This document shows, piece by piece, positions 24,701-37,825 of a stretch of 64,000 bases of DNA. The stretch comes from Chimonanthus salicifolius (lineage: Eukaryota > Streptophyta > Magnoliopsida > Laurales > Calycanthaceae): NCBI GenBank assembly GCA_013350335.1, contig CM023540.1, positions 46,855,222-46,919,221 of the forward strand. The letters run 5' to 3'. The translations under genes were made by a program, and so were the position numbers. Numbering within the stretch: position 1 is the first letter of the stretch; each line of letters begins with the position of its first letter. Under the pieces are notes generated by a model. That model was not told the origin of the DNA. It worked only from the letters and a program-made list of their open reading frames with translations, and did not search any database.

Positions 24701-27700
24701 TAAAACAAAAATATCTAAACCACTTACCGGTTCCGCGACTCCTCCGGTTTTCCTTCGGTTGATTTTGCTCTTCTAATCCTTCTCTTCCTTAGCCTCTTCT
24801 CCTCTTTGATCTTTCACAAACTAAGAACACTTTCTTGCCAAGAGCTCCCAACGTCAAGACCTTGCTGTTTTGTGTATTTGCCGTGAGATATAATTTGAGA
24901 GAGAGAGAGAGAGAGAAGATGCTTTTGAATAGAAATTACTCCCAAGCTTTTACCTTATGCGCCTCTCCTTTATAAAATCTTCCACTCGGCTGGCTGCCTT
25001 CTCTTCTCTTTGTTCTTGCCGAGATTGAGTCTTGAAAGAGAGAGAATGTAATGCCGTGTGCCCCTTATTGCCTTCTCTTTTATTATTTCCCTTGGTCCCA
25101 ACTTAGAAGGTGCTTATGTGCCCCTTCTATAAAAATTCTACTCGCCCAATACCTTGTTTGAAATGGCTATTGCCGTGAGCCCTCTTGTTCCTCTTTTTAG
25201 AAGGTGCCATGGCCCCTCTTATTGCCTCCTTTATAAGTTTCCAATCGGCCAATGCTAAGATAGCAATTGCCGTGTCCCCTTGTGTATCTTAAATAAGAAG
25301 GTGCCATGCGCCCCTCTTGTAATTCCCTTAATGCCATTCTTAATCAAGAAAGCCCTTTTTTAAATGATCCATGCGCATATCCCATACATATGCAAATCCT
25401 TCATATTCGACCATAGTAATCTTTCAATTAATCTTCTCCAGTGCGCATATCCTTCCTTAGATTCCATTCCATGTGCATATCATGGATTAATTATCTCATA
25501 TACACGGCCATGATCATTAATCCAAATTCCCTCTATGCATAGCCATGCAATATTATCTCCTTCCTTATTTATGTAATATTGCAATACCAATTTAAATTCA
25601 ACTCCATTTAATTTTTATTGGAAACAATTCCAAAACCGTTGGGTCTTAATTGGGCCAATGACCCAACTCTTTATCCAATTTAAGATCCATAACTAATGTT
25701 CACAAATTAAATGGATTATTTTCATACAAAATAATTAACTGAAATCCGAGGTGTTACATGGAAAGGATAGTTGAGTTTCTCAATGAAAGTTATAATTGTA
25801 GTATTGGGGGTAGTTATTGATGCAAGCATGGGTCGTTTCACCGAACTATCCCAATGCTCACAGGAATTCGGGCTCAATAATCTTACAGTTGTTAGAATCC
25901 CTAGCCGTTAAAGTATCTACGAACGGGCTACTTGCTGGAGCCCAGTTAATAATCGGTCAACGACGACAAGTTTCCCATGAATTAAGTGTTCTTGTGAATG
26001 AATTAAGATTAAAAGTATTCCCTTTTAATTAAAATGATGAATTATTAAAGAAAGAGGAATTAATGAAATTAAGCCTTAATCAAAACTCAAACACAAAAAC
26101 TGAACAATTATTGAAATATGGTACTTGTTTTGGAGCGAAGCCCGAGTGGTGGATTCGAAGAGTAGGGGTAGCGACCAAAGCCCCTCTGGATACGAACCAA
26201 AGTCCACTTCCATTGATAAGTTGCAAAGAGGAGATAGTTTTATTTCTGAAATTGGGTGCCAGAAATAGGCTACAATGCTGTGTTTAAATAGAAAAAAGGA
26301 AGAAAAGGAGGGCTAGGCATAATACCATCAGGTTAGAAATCAACCTCTTCTATGAAAGTGTTGTTGGCGATTCGGGAACGAAAGGAGAACATTGTCGGCT
26401 AGGGTGTTGATCGCGAGATACAGGTTGGAGGACAAGAATGGTTGGGCTTTAGGCGAAAACATTGAAAACTGTGGATCACCTATAGTTAGGGCTTGGTGGA
26501 GGTTAAACTTAGATAGGTCTGCCATGGGGAGTTTTTGTTGTGGGACCCATACGCCTGGTGATGTGGGACCCACATTATATGTCTAGATTCAATGTAAATT
26601 GAAAGTCAAAAGTAGATTGTAATTGATTAGATTGATACGCTAAGTGTATTTCTTTTTTAGGTCCATTCCATTGATTCTCTCTCTCTTTTCTATTTAATAT
26701 TGTAACCTCTAAGAGGACAACATAATCAATACAATATTCAGAGAATTTCTTCTCTAATTTCTTTTCTTTAGTCTATTTTTGTACATGGTATTAGCCAAGG
26801 ACGGTTTCTGTGCCCCTTGAATTTTTTCTTTTCTATTTCTGGGCATCACTTCTGCAGCAGTTATTTTTTTCTGGCGAAGGTTTTGCCAGCGGGGCCCATC
26901 TACCCCTGCCGTTTTTGCCAACCCTTTCCATCCGTAGGGTTGGATTTTTCCTCAGAAGCATCGTGCTCTGTCTTTTGCCCCTGTCTTCTAGGGCATATCT
27001 GCCACTCCTCCTTGCAGCAGACTAGGGTTTTTCCCTTCGATCTTCAAGGATCTTCCTCCTCTGCTCCTTGGATCCACACCACTGTGATCGTCTGTGGCCC
27101 ACCTATCTTCGTCCCAGGTGCAGGCCCGGCCCTTTCGATAGGCGGAGTAGTACCATCGATTAAAGACATCAGTTGCTTTGCAGTCAAGAATATCTTGGCA
27201 GAGAGACCATTCAAAGTAGTTTTTCTCATTGAGTAAGACCGTCGTGATCTGTCCAATTTGTGGAGAGCCAGAATGGCCCACATCGGGAAGAGAAGGTGTA
27301 GAAGAGGATGCCATAGTGCTGTACTAGTCAACTGAATCAGAAATCAATCGAAATGGCAGATAAGAACCCAAAAATGCTGTAACAGATCTGACAAAAAAGG
27401 TCAGAAGTGGACCCCACAAAGTACGCGTGAAGCCGAAAAGCTTGTAGATGAGAGATAGAGGCAAGGGCGAAGCCTAGGATGTACGATCAAGGTGCAGGGA
27501 GGCAGATCTGACGCAAATCAAAAGGAGAAAAGGGCCCAGATCTGTACCTAGACGTCCAGGCAGCAACAGAAGGAAATCATCTCCGGTGGGGCCCACACAA
27601 TCCGAAAGGGGGGGACCACTGGTACAGATGTAGACCAGGGCCAAGGGTGACAGTGGTGAGTGAGATCCGAGAGCCAGCAGAGCTAGAAGATAGCCGATCG

Positions 27701-30700
27701 AAGCAAAAACCCAAGGAAAAAGGGTTTTTTGATTGAGAAAATTGCGAGATGGTGGAGGGCACAGAAGGCAAACACCGAACTTGCAAAACTGAAATCCAAC
27801 CCTACAGATGGATAACCCTGCCAAAAGCGGCAGGGGTAGGTTAGGCCCGGAGAAGGAAATCTTGACTGGAGAAGATGCTGGGACAGAGAGACCAACGGAA
27901 ACGGAAAAAAACTTAAGCGTCCGGGAAACAAGTCAGGGATCTTTCTTGGCTGATACCATGTGGAATTATAATAAGAAAATAAGGAGATAAAATGGCACAC
28001 GGAGTGTTGGAGAAGAAATCTTCTCTCTAATTGTTTTTCTTATATTAAAACATATAGAGATACATGTATATATAACACAAGGAGAGCCATTCATGGTGGC
28101 TAAAAAGGGAAGTACATTAATTTACAATCATCTCTACAACTGCGTGTATATTGTGAGTCAGCTTTCCTAAACTAGGATTATGCTGGTCAACTATGTCCAG
28201 AAAGTGGGGCCCACAAGGTCTACTGGGTCCCACAATATCATACAACAATTCCTTGGGTCTTAGATAGAACTTGTGTTGGCGTATTGGAGTCGTGGTCTCT
28301 ATCAAGACTTATACCTAGTGTGAAGGCAGTGTGGAACGCGGTTAGCGAACTCTTCCAAAGGGAGAAATGGAGGCTATGTGTGTGGTTACTATCCAGTAAG
28401 GAATTCAAGGGGCTTAAACCAATCAATTTCCTAATGTCATGGGAGGGTTGTATGAGTGGAGTTGATAGGAGACCGAAACAGAAGGTCCCTTGGGAACCTC
28501 CTATTCGAGATGTCATGAAATTCAATCTAGATGGACCTGCTTGGGGAAAACTAGGTCCAATAGGGATAGGCACGTTCTTAGGAACCATAGTGGTATCACA
28601 ACATTGGTTTTCATAGAGTCGGTGGTGATTAGGGACTCAAATGAGGCGGAACTTCTCATTATTAGGAGATCTTTGACTTTATAGTTAGTCCATGGGCAAG
28701 GGCTACTAGTGATTGAAGGGGCCTCAACAAATGCTATTAAGTGGCTAAGGGTCTTAAGCAATTAGGGACATTAGGACGCTTGCTTCGGGACTCGAGGTCT
28801 CTTTTGCCTAAGTCAGTCATACAACAAATGGTGTGGACCGATTTCTTTGCCAAAAATGGAGTCAACAATTCAGCTTCAGGTGTGTTCTTTCTTTAAGAAA
28901 GAAGATGAGCAAACTGGGGTTTTGCATAGATTTTCTGAATGTATATTCCTTTGGATGTATTCTTTTTGCTTTGATTGTAGTTTTGTTTATGTTTTCTCTT
29001 TTGTTCTAGCACTCCTAGACCCTTTTCAGTTGATGTACTTGAACATTCTCATATTAATATAATTTTTTCTGCTACCGCTAACAAAATATATACCTCAAGT
29101 ATATACAAGATGCAAAATTAGATTAGCTTATTTTTTTTTTTTTTTTGTGTTTTTTAGCTGGAAAAACGAAGAAAAAATATTATTAAAGAAAAGAGAAAAA
29201 TACAAGAGAAAGGTCTAAAAGGTATGGACCAAAAGAAAAAAAGCAACTACAATAAGGAAAACATTAACAGCTCCAAGAGGTCAAGGAGGCTCGTCAAGTA
29301 GAATCCTAAGATCCCTTCTCTTTAAATGTAGAAAACACCTAGAACATGTCCCTGTACACCGTTCATTTTTTATTTCCTCATGTTGAAGGTGACTCAAATT
29401 ATCTATTTATGCGGGCATTCAAGAGGCATGTGGGGAATCACTCCTTTAAAGTGGATAGTCTTTGTAATTTATTTGATCTTGCAAATTTCTTGTCTTTTTA
29501 AGAGATCTTTTTTTTTTTTTTTGAGCTGTAACAAAGAGAGAGATATTAAAAAGAAGGAAACAAAATTATAAGGGGAGGGTCTAACAGGATTAGACCCAAA
29601 CAAGAGAGAAAAAACAAAAAATACAAAGAGACCAAAAGAAAGACTCCTCAATCCTCTAGGAGAAAAACTCCAGAAAAGAGATAAAAAACTCCCAGCTTGG
29701 CAAAAAAATCTACCACTCCATTTACTGATCTATCAATCTTGTTGAAGGAAACCTCCATCCCCTCAGCTAGCGACTTAATCTCCCTGACCACAGTGATCAA
29801 TTTCCAGGGCGGTCTTCTATGACCTTTTGCCCACTTTATTGCGTTTGCAGAATCCCCCTCAATAATGAGTTTACCTTGACTATACGACTTCCAGATGTGG
29901 AGAGCTCTCCTAATGCTAAGAATTTCCGCCTCGTTGGAGTCTTTAGTTCTCATAGGCTCGTTGTGGTCAGATGGTATGAGACAATTTAAAGTGTTGTGTA
30001 GAATAAGTCTGATTTGCACTTTTGATCTTCTACAAGTGTTTGCCTTTCATCTTTCCTCTTAATAATGTTCCAATCATCTGGGAAGAAAATACCTTTAGAA
30101 CCACTGACTAGTTGTACATTTTCTTTTCTCACAACAGGATTCAAGTTGAAAAAATGAGAAGTATCTTAGATATTGATTTAACATATGAGATGGTATTAAT
30201 ACTGGCTTCAATGATTATGGTGATGTTGAGTGGATTTAACTTGTAGTATTTTGGTAACAATGGACAAGTTATCTGATCATTTGCAGGTCTCTGACCTACA
30301 GCCTAACAGGAAATATTCTCATATATTTATCTTTGCAGGTATACTTACAAGCTGGGGCATAGATTATTTAATGGTTCATATGTTTGGAGTGAGACATATC
30401 ACTTTCGGGCATCTCCTTATCCAGGACAGGACTCTTTACAGCGTGTAGTCATTTTTGGTGATATGGGGAAGGTTGGAACTCCTTTTCTACCTGCTATTTT
30501 TTACCAATTAAAATGTGAAAATGATTGTTTTTGTTATGATAACCAATCATATGTCATGGCACTGTAACTCATGTTGACGAACCATGTTTACCCTTGACTA
30601 TTACTTAGACTGCACATCTTAGGGCACACCTGTGTCATAAAATTGAGGGATTTATAATTTCAAATCCTCAATGATATTAATTTCTTAGTTTGGTGCAATA

Positions 30701-33700
30701 GAAATCCGTAGATTTCAAAATCACTAGAGATTCTAGATCCTCAGAATTTCCATCTCACCCCTTCTCGTGAGATCTATAAATCCTGAACATAATAATATCC
30801 GTGAAAATCACTGCCGAGAAAATGCCAAGCAATTCTATCATACAACTGACCCATGTTAGAGTCCCATTGAGATAAAAAAGAACTAAAATCCCTCCTTTCT
30901 GCATTTGCTGAGTCTCTATCTCCAATTAGTAAGCGAAGCACATCATGGAAAAAATGAAAATTTGTGTATGGTGTAACGCCCCTCCCTCTCCCACTAGGAT
31001 CAGAGTGATTATTTAAGAATATTTGGACAGGAGGAGAGGGGAGAGCGTCACGATGCGAGTCAAGTCCGAGTCCGAAGAACCGACCCTCGACTGGCCCAAC
31101 CAGTGTGTGCTCAAGGATATAGTCCATTTTAACATTTGCAACACACTTATATAAACCTGCTTAAGCATATACATAAACACTTGATACATTGGATTAATGA
31201 CCATTCACATACCAAAGCAAAGTATAAGGATCCCACATAAGTTAAATGTTAAATAAAAAGTATAACACAATCATCTAGGAGTTTAAACATAAGTTATTAC
31301 ATTTCTATACTCATAACTCCTACAAAATTACATTCTTTCAAAATGTAAACAGAATACCGAATAAACTAAGTCCTCTTCAATTTCAAAATACCAAAAAGAG
31401 TATGATTATCCCAAGCTCTCCCTTTATGCTTCCTTTCTACACACGCTTGGCTATTACTTGGACCTGCTTCATCACCTTTTTCGTTTCCTGCATTAGAGCT
31501 CTAAAAAGGGGAAAGAATTGTGGGCTTAGTCAACGCGCCTAGTAGGAATTTCCATCAAAGAGGGTGCCAACATGTGAAGTAATAAAAATAGGAAAACAAA
31601 TCATATGTATTAAACATAATATACTTCTCATTCGAAAATCATACCACATCCCGTATTTCAAAATCCACTTCATACAAGTACTAAGAACTCATTCAAATCC
31701 ATTTATAATCATTTCATACAAATAAGAATCATGATCATTTCAAATGTATTTATAAATCAATATGATGTGTTATGCCATGGTGACATGAATCTATGCAAGC
31801 CCATCTCATGCCTCATGCATTGGTCAATCTTTCTTTCTTATTCAATGGTTATAAACATTGGCTATTTATGTTCGTAGCTTTTCCGGGGCACCAGCTGAGA
31901 GCTACTACCCAATACTAGCATTTAACCGGGACTACCGGGGGAGTGCTACACACCCATACTCCTGTGCAGGTTTCAGGGACTTCTACTGACCCTGGAGCAT
32001 TCTGCCCAATTAGTATGCCATAATTTGTGTTCATGGACGCGGCCAAATAAATGGTTAGTCAATTCATATGTATATAAATATCTTTCCCAAATCAAAGTAT
32101 GTCATCCCTTTGTTCCGGTCATGCTCTTCCCATCCCATGCAAATGCATGAACCACATGGCTATGAAATGATGCCAAATCCATTCTATCAAGTATAAAACA
32201 ATTTACATTTTTCCATACTCAAAAGTACGCATTAATTGTTCATCATCAAAACATGCCTTCAAAATAATTCATACAATTTCTATTCAAGCATATATTTATA
32301 TTATCACTTGGTACTTCAAAAATGTAAGAAAACCTTCGTGATTGGAGATACGTTGTCGGGAAGAACGAATCACGATACGGCTCGCACACCTTTAAGTCAC
32401 CTTCAAGTCCTTCAGTTATTTCCATGTATCAAGACATGATAATCACATCATTAGTTTATGTCTTCGCTTTCCAAATCTAATACTTACCACTTTTACTAAT
32501 TCCCATTTAGGAGGTCATGCTTGGAAAAGGTTAAGGGTGTCTCATTAATCCCACATTTATGATCAACACAAGAGTGTGGAGTTAAAGGTCATATAGTCTC
32601 TTGTTACTGTTGGCTCAGAACCTACGTCACCATTTTTCGGACCTTCTGAAGCTTGTTCCGAAGCTTCGGAACATCTGGGACTCCTTCGGATCGTCCGAAG
32701 TACACAATCTCATTTGTTTGCTCAGACCTTGACCTCGACACTTCCAAGTCAAGTTCCGAGACTTCGGAACTTCAAGCCCTCTCTCGGTGCTTCCGAGACT
32801 TACAGGTTTCAATTTATATTACAGTGCTTGGAACTTGGTCTCGGCACTTCCGAGCTAGGTTCCAAGACCTTGGGTTCTCTTGTGGACTTTAACAAAATTT
32901 CTAAGTGTTTTCTTTCTGATTTCACAAGTCTCCTCGGAACTTGGCCTCAGAACGACCGAGTCAGGCTCTGAGACTTCCTATCTTTCGAGGGTCCTCGGAC
33001 CATCACTTGTTCTTTTGGACTGTTCCAAGCGGTTGGAACTTGTCTCGGAGGTTCTGAAGCCTGTCTGAAACTTGCAGAAAACTGCAGTGCGGGCTGAGTT
33101 TCTTGAACTCGAAAATCACATATGGGTGGGTCATTGGCCTTGATTCTTACATCTAATCCCTTAGATTGATTCCTCATATAATTGGTCGCATCTTAGATGT
33201 TTAATACTCATGATTTGATCAACAAATTCATGGATCTTAAATCAAATTCCATGAGTAGTGAGGAAACCCAAAAATCTCCAAATTTTCCAATTTCCAATTT
33301 CTTAACCCGAATTTGTCTTGGGCTGATTCTAAACTATCCTAATTTTCAAATTAAGCTTAAATACCAAGTCTTGGGAGAAAAGCTAACCTCTTACAAAGCT
33401 TTTCCACGATTCTTTCTTCCTTCCTTATTCTTCCTTTTTTCTCTTTTTCTCTTGTTTTCTTCCTTGCATGAGTTTCTCTAATGGAGGAGAAGAGAGGAGA
33501 AGAAAACGTGTGGAAGGGTGGAAGAAAGGGGTACACGATGGTGAAGATGGAGACGGAACCCCTTTGCCGTGTGAAGTGGAAATGGGGAGAGGGTGCCGTA
33601 TGAAACAAAATGGGACAAGGAGAGTGCCGTGTGAGGGTATTAAGATAAGGAGTGATGGCTTTTCTTTCCTTCCTTTTGTGGTTGCCCTAAGTTAGGAGGG

Positions 33701-36700
33701 TGGTGTTGGGTCACACCTTGCCATGTGGTGTGCCATGTCATCGCCTATGTGGCGTGATGCCACATCATCAATTCATTTTCATTAAATTTCATAAAATTAA
33801 TTTCTCATCACTTCACTTGACATTAAATTATATTTTAATCTCTAAATTAAATCCCACTTAATCCTGTCTTAACTACTTAATTAAGTCTCCTTAATCTCAA
33901 TTAGTCATTAATTATCCTTTTTAATCCAATTAACAAATATTAAAAATTTTGGGGTGTCACATATGGTTCCATGGTTAGATGTGTCCATTGTACATGTGGG
34001 ATCTTATGTACATCTATTTGACATTTGAATCAACATTTTTCTTATCTCTTTTAAATTTTAGGAATCTTAGTCTATGAATTGAAGATTAAAATACTTATTT
34101 CAAGTACGATACTGTGCTAGGGGATAAATGTTGCTAGTGTATGTATATAACTTCACAAATATCAATCATTTTATGTTTTATAGGCTTATTTATTTCAGGC
34201 ATTTGAGACTCAAAATCTGATGGCTCATTTATAATTTTCATATTTGTAAATTTTTAAATTAATTTTTGAATTATAGACATTTAGATCTTATTTAACAAGT
34301 GATATGAATAAAAAATCCATGTACTTAATTGTTTTAGCTTGTTTTTAGGCTTTGTCCAATTAAATGTTTTTTCGTAGGTAGTGAGCCTAATAAAATTGTG
34401 GAATAATATACTTCCTGCATTTATATGTTTGCATAATATTTTAAACTATCCTATTTTATTTGTCATGTATAATATATCTATAATTAAGAATCAAGAAATC
34501 CATATTTGTTGAACCAAACAAGAAATTTCTCACAAGTGAAGATCATGAATCCTTAAAACTTAGTATCCTAGAATTTGAAATCATTAAAGATAAATTATTC
34601 ATGGATTTTGCCTTTGCACAAACATGCCCTCAAATAGGTTACTCATCTTAGATATTATATGATTAAACCTGAGTTGAATATGTTCTGTGTTGTGATCTAA
34701 GATTAAGTGTTTTGTAAGTGAGGAGGAAGGGATAGTGATGCATGAATTTACTTCCCATGTTTTTTTCTTATAATATTTACTATCACTACATTGTCCTACA
34801 GAACAGCCCTGTACGAACTGCACACACACTCATAGAGACTTTCCCAATTAAGCTGGATCATATCCTTTATGAAAATTAAGTGAGTGATATTTCTAGTATT
34901 TCATTAGTGGATGAAATATGGCTTTACTGCTGCTCAAATTGGGAGCAGTTGGAGAAAGGAATGATTTTACTTCCTTTTTTATAATCTACTCTTGAACTTG
35001 CTGATATTTCATTGCAGCTATGTCTAGAGATCATAGTTTCTTTATCCTGCACAATTGATAGAGTTGAAAAGATTATGGTGCATGATGTTCTGGTACACCC
35101 TCAGTGTACCATAACCATATGTATGACTTTAAATGTTGGAAGGATACCATCTTAACTCATTAGGTTTGCAAGCCAAATCATCATTCTCATTTCAAAATGA
35201 CAAGATGCAAAGAATTGTATTCAAGAGATTTGCAGTCTTTCTTGGAATCATAGTAGCCAAGTATAAGACACAATCAAGGTGCCATAGGGTTGTTGTAGAC
35301 CCCAAGGCACAAGGTACATGTCTAGGCTTGAGTCTAGTTTTGCTGGGAACACTTATTTAGATACTTCAAATTATGTGTAAAGTTATTGACTTGTGCTGTT
35401 ATTGTCAATGTTAAGAAAATACAATGCTACTCCTCTAAAATGCCTACCAATGTTTGTTCCTAAGCTTCCAAACACATTATGCAAGTATATATTACACTAG
35501 TAAAAAGCACATGCTTTGTACATGTGATGGTTGAATTTTATTTTGGGCTATTAAATGAGCATCTGTAGTGGCGGAAATGTGGTAGAAATTGAGACTAAAT
35601 TACAGAAGAATCTTAATCAAATCATAATTAACAAAACAAAGTAGAAATCCTTGGATCATAAGTATAATATTGTGAAGATGCCACAAATAAAAAAATTATT
35701 GCATTTACTATGCTTTTAATCCTTAACAATCAAATAGATAATAACTTCCTACATGGAAAACTACTAAAAATGATACTCCCTCTATCCCATTTTAGTTTTC
35801 CCATTTTAAAAATTTGAATTTTTTAAGGAAGGGCTCTCAAAAGGCTTATGAACTTCTCTACAAGATCCTGTAACTCTTCCAAAATGCATATGAGACGACT
35901 ATTTTGGGACAATCCCAAAGTGCATGAGACAACTAAATTGGGACAGAGGAAGTATTGTAATTCTAAATATAAATGATATTAGTAATAAAAATGAATAATG
36001 CATAAACTGCAAATCATCTATAAAATGAGTTATCATATAGTCAAAAGGATATTAACTTTGACTATCCTTGTCTAGGCCATCGTCACTTTTCTTCTTCCTC
36101 AACATCACCACCCTCTTCCATTACTTTTACATTGCTAACCATGCCATTCATTGCTACTGAAGCCGTCTCCATAGCCAATCGCCTCTTAATCCTAATACCC
36201 CATCTGGGTTGTCGTCGAAGAGCTCAAGGGTTGTTCTCCCCCCCTCTTACCATAGTGTTATTGATTTTGATTGCTCAAAAACTCCAGAGATGAGACATGG
36301 TAATAATATTTAAGTGTAGAGAAATGACACTGTTTTTTATTTTTTATCTCTTCATTTGAAAATTTAACAGTACAGATTGAAATTAGACTTGTTGACCTAC
36401 TACTATTTAAATTTTAGCTTAAAACTCAATTTCTAGGCACTTGATTTTAACAGTTGAAATTATAATACGTTCTTGAATTTTTTTCAAAGGCAGATTCTGC
36501 CAGCTTTGAGTTAAGATCAAGTGGCTAAATTTTTGGTTTTAGGCTAAAGTTTTTAGTGGTGGTAGGCCATCAAGTCTAATTTCCATCAGTACAGTCGGAA
36601 TTCCAGTTTAAGAGACAACAAATAAAAAAAATAAAAAAATAGTGTCAGCAACAATCTTGTGACTGATCACATATAGACCATTTCTTGGGTGCGTATAAAG

Positions 36701-37794
36701 ATGGAAAAACATCTTTTACAATTCTATAGTAGTATACATATGTGCACAAGTATTTCATATATTAATTGACGATATTGATCCCTTTTAAAAAGTGTTAATA
36801 ATTAACAATCACTTCATGTTAAATATGATTTTACTTGCTATTACCAAAAACTAGGCTTGTTATAGAAAAATTTCTAAAAACTCTACGATTAAATAAGATG
36901 AGCCTATCTTAGATCTAGGTGAAGCACAAAATGAGTGAATCTGGAGTGTAGGCACAGGCCTAAGCATAGCTTAGGCGCATCTTTGACTACTTTGCTTGGA
37001 AAGACATATTAGGAGAGGTAGTGATTTATGAGTGAGATTGATTTCTAATTTTCTTGTACTTGTGTATTTCAATCTATACCACCTTATATGCCATACTTCA
37101 ATTTCTATTCTCTTATTGTGTATTTCAATCAATGTCACCCTATATGCATTATTTCAATTTTTATCTTCTTTTTCTTCCAGGCAGAGCGTGATGGTTCCAA
37201 TGAATTCAACAATTATCAGCCGGGTTCCCTTAATACTACTGATCAGCTTATTCGAGACTTGAAGAACATAGATATAGTTTTCCATATTGGGGATATTTGC
37301 TATGCAAACGGCTACCTTTCACAATGGGACCAATTTACGTCACAAGTTGAGCCAATTACTTCAACTTTGCCGTATATGATTGCAAGGTTTGTTACCTTAT
37401 TTAATTTCATTGAGTCTGCCCTTTATGGGGGTCGAGGTGATAAAACTCAATTTGGAATAGGCCGACTTTTTAGGGATTGAGGTGTTAAAACTCGAATTGC
37501 ATCAACCAACTCAACTCAAAGTAAAAAATTAAAAACTTGTCCAAAACTTGGATGGGTTTCAAGTTTCGGCCAGAATCAACTCTATGGGCCACTCAGGCGA
37601 GTCGCATTACTTGAGTCAGTGTCATGCTATTCATTCCAAGGACATGGACGTCAATCTTAAAAGTAAAAGGCCAAAAGTGGAAAACCATATATAGATATTA
37701 TAAGGCCTAACCCTAAGCAAAAGTGAGGAATGAGAGTGGAGAGGAAGGGTTGCTGCCTCTTCCGGGAATGTTGGTTATTGGTTTTTGTGTCTCA

Positions 37795-37825
<31 letters not shown>

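Larger units (their letters stand above)
21473..25758. mobile_element. Solo LTR B (4,286 bp) with target duplication TGGAA
   Basis: Begins CGTAATGCCCCGCCC (first base probably mutated from T) and ends CCGAGGTGTTACA. TGGAA repeats flank it at 21468-21472 and 25759-25763. Same family as LTR A: the AAGTCCGACCCTTAACTG motif near 21597, the CTTGATG dyads and the GGTTCGGCCAT hairpins are shared, and the last shared segment names the same end. No internal element sequence is present. It is one of the longest solo LTRs in the window. Confidence 0.92.

Noticed and set aside
33357..33695. Frames of 75-94 codons near the end of LTR C as a host gene
   Set aside because: They lie inside an LTR with intact target duplication and have low-complexity Lys/Arg/Glu content.
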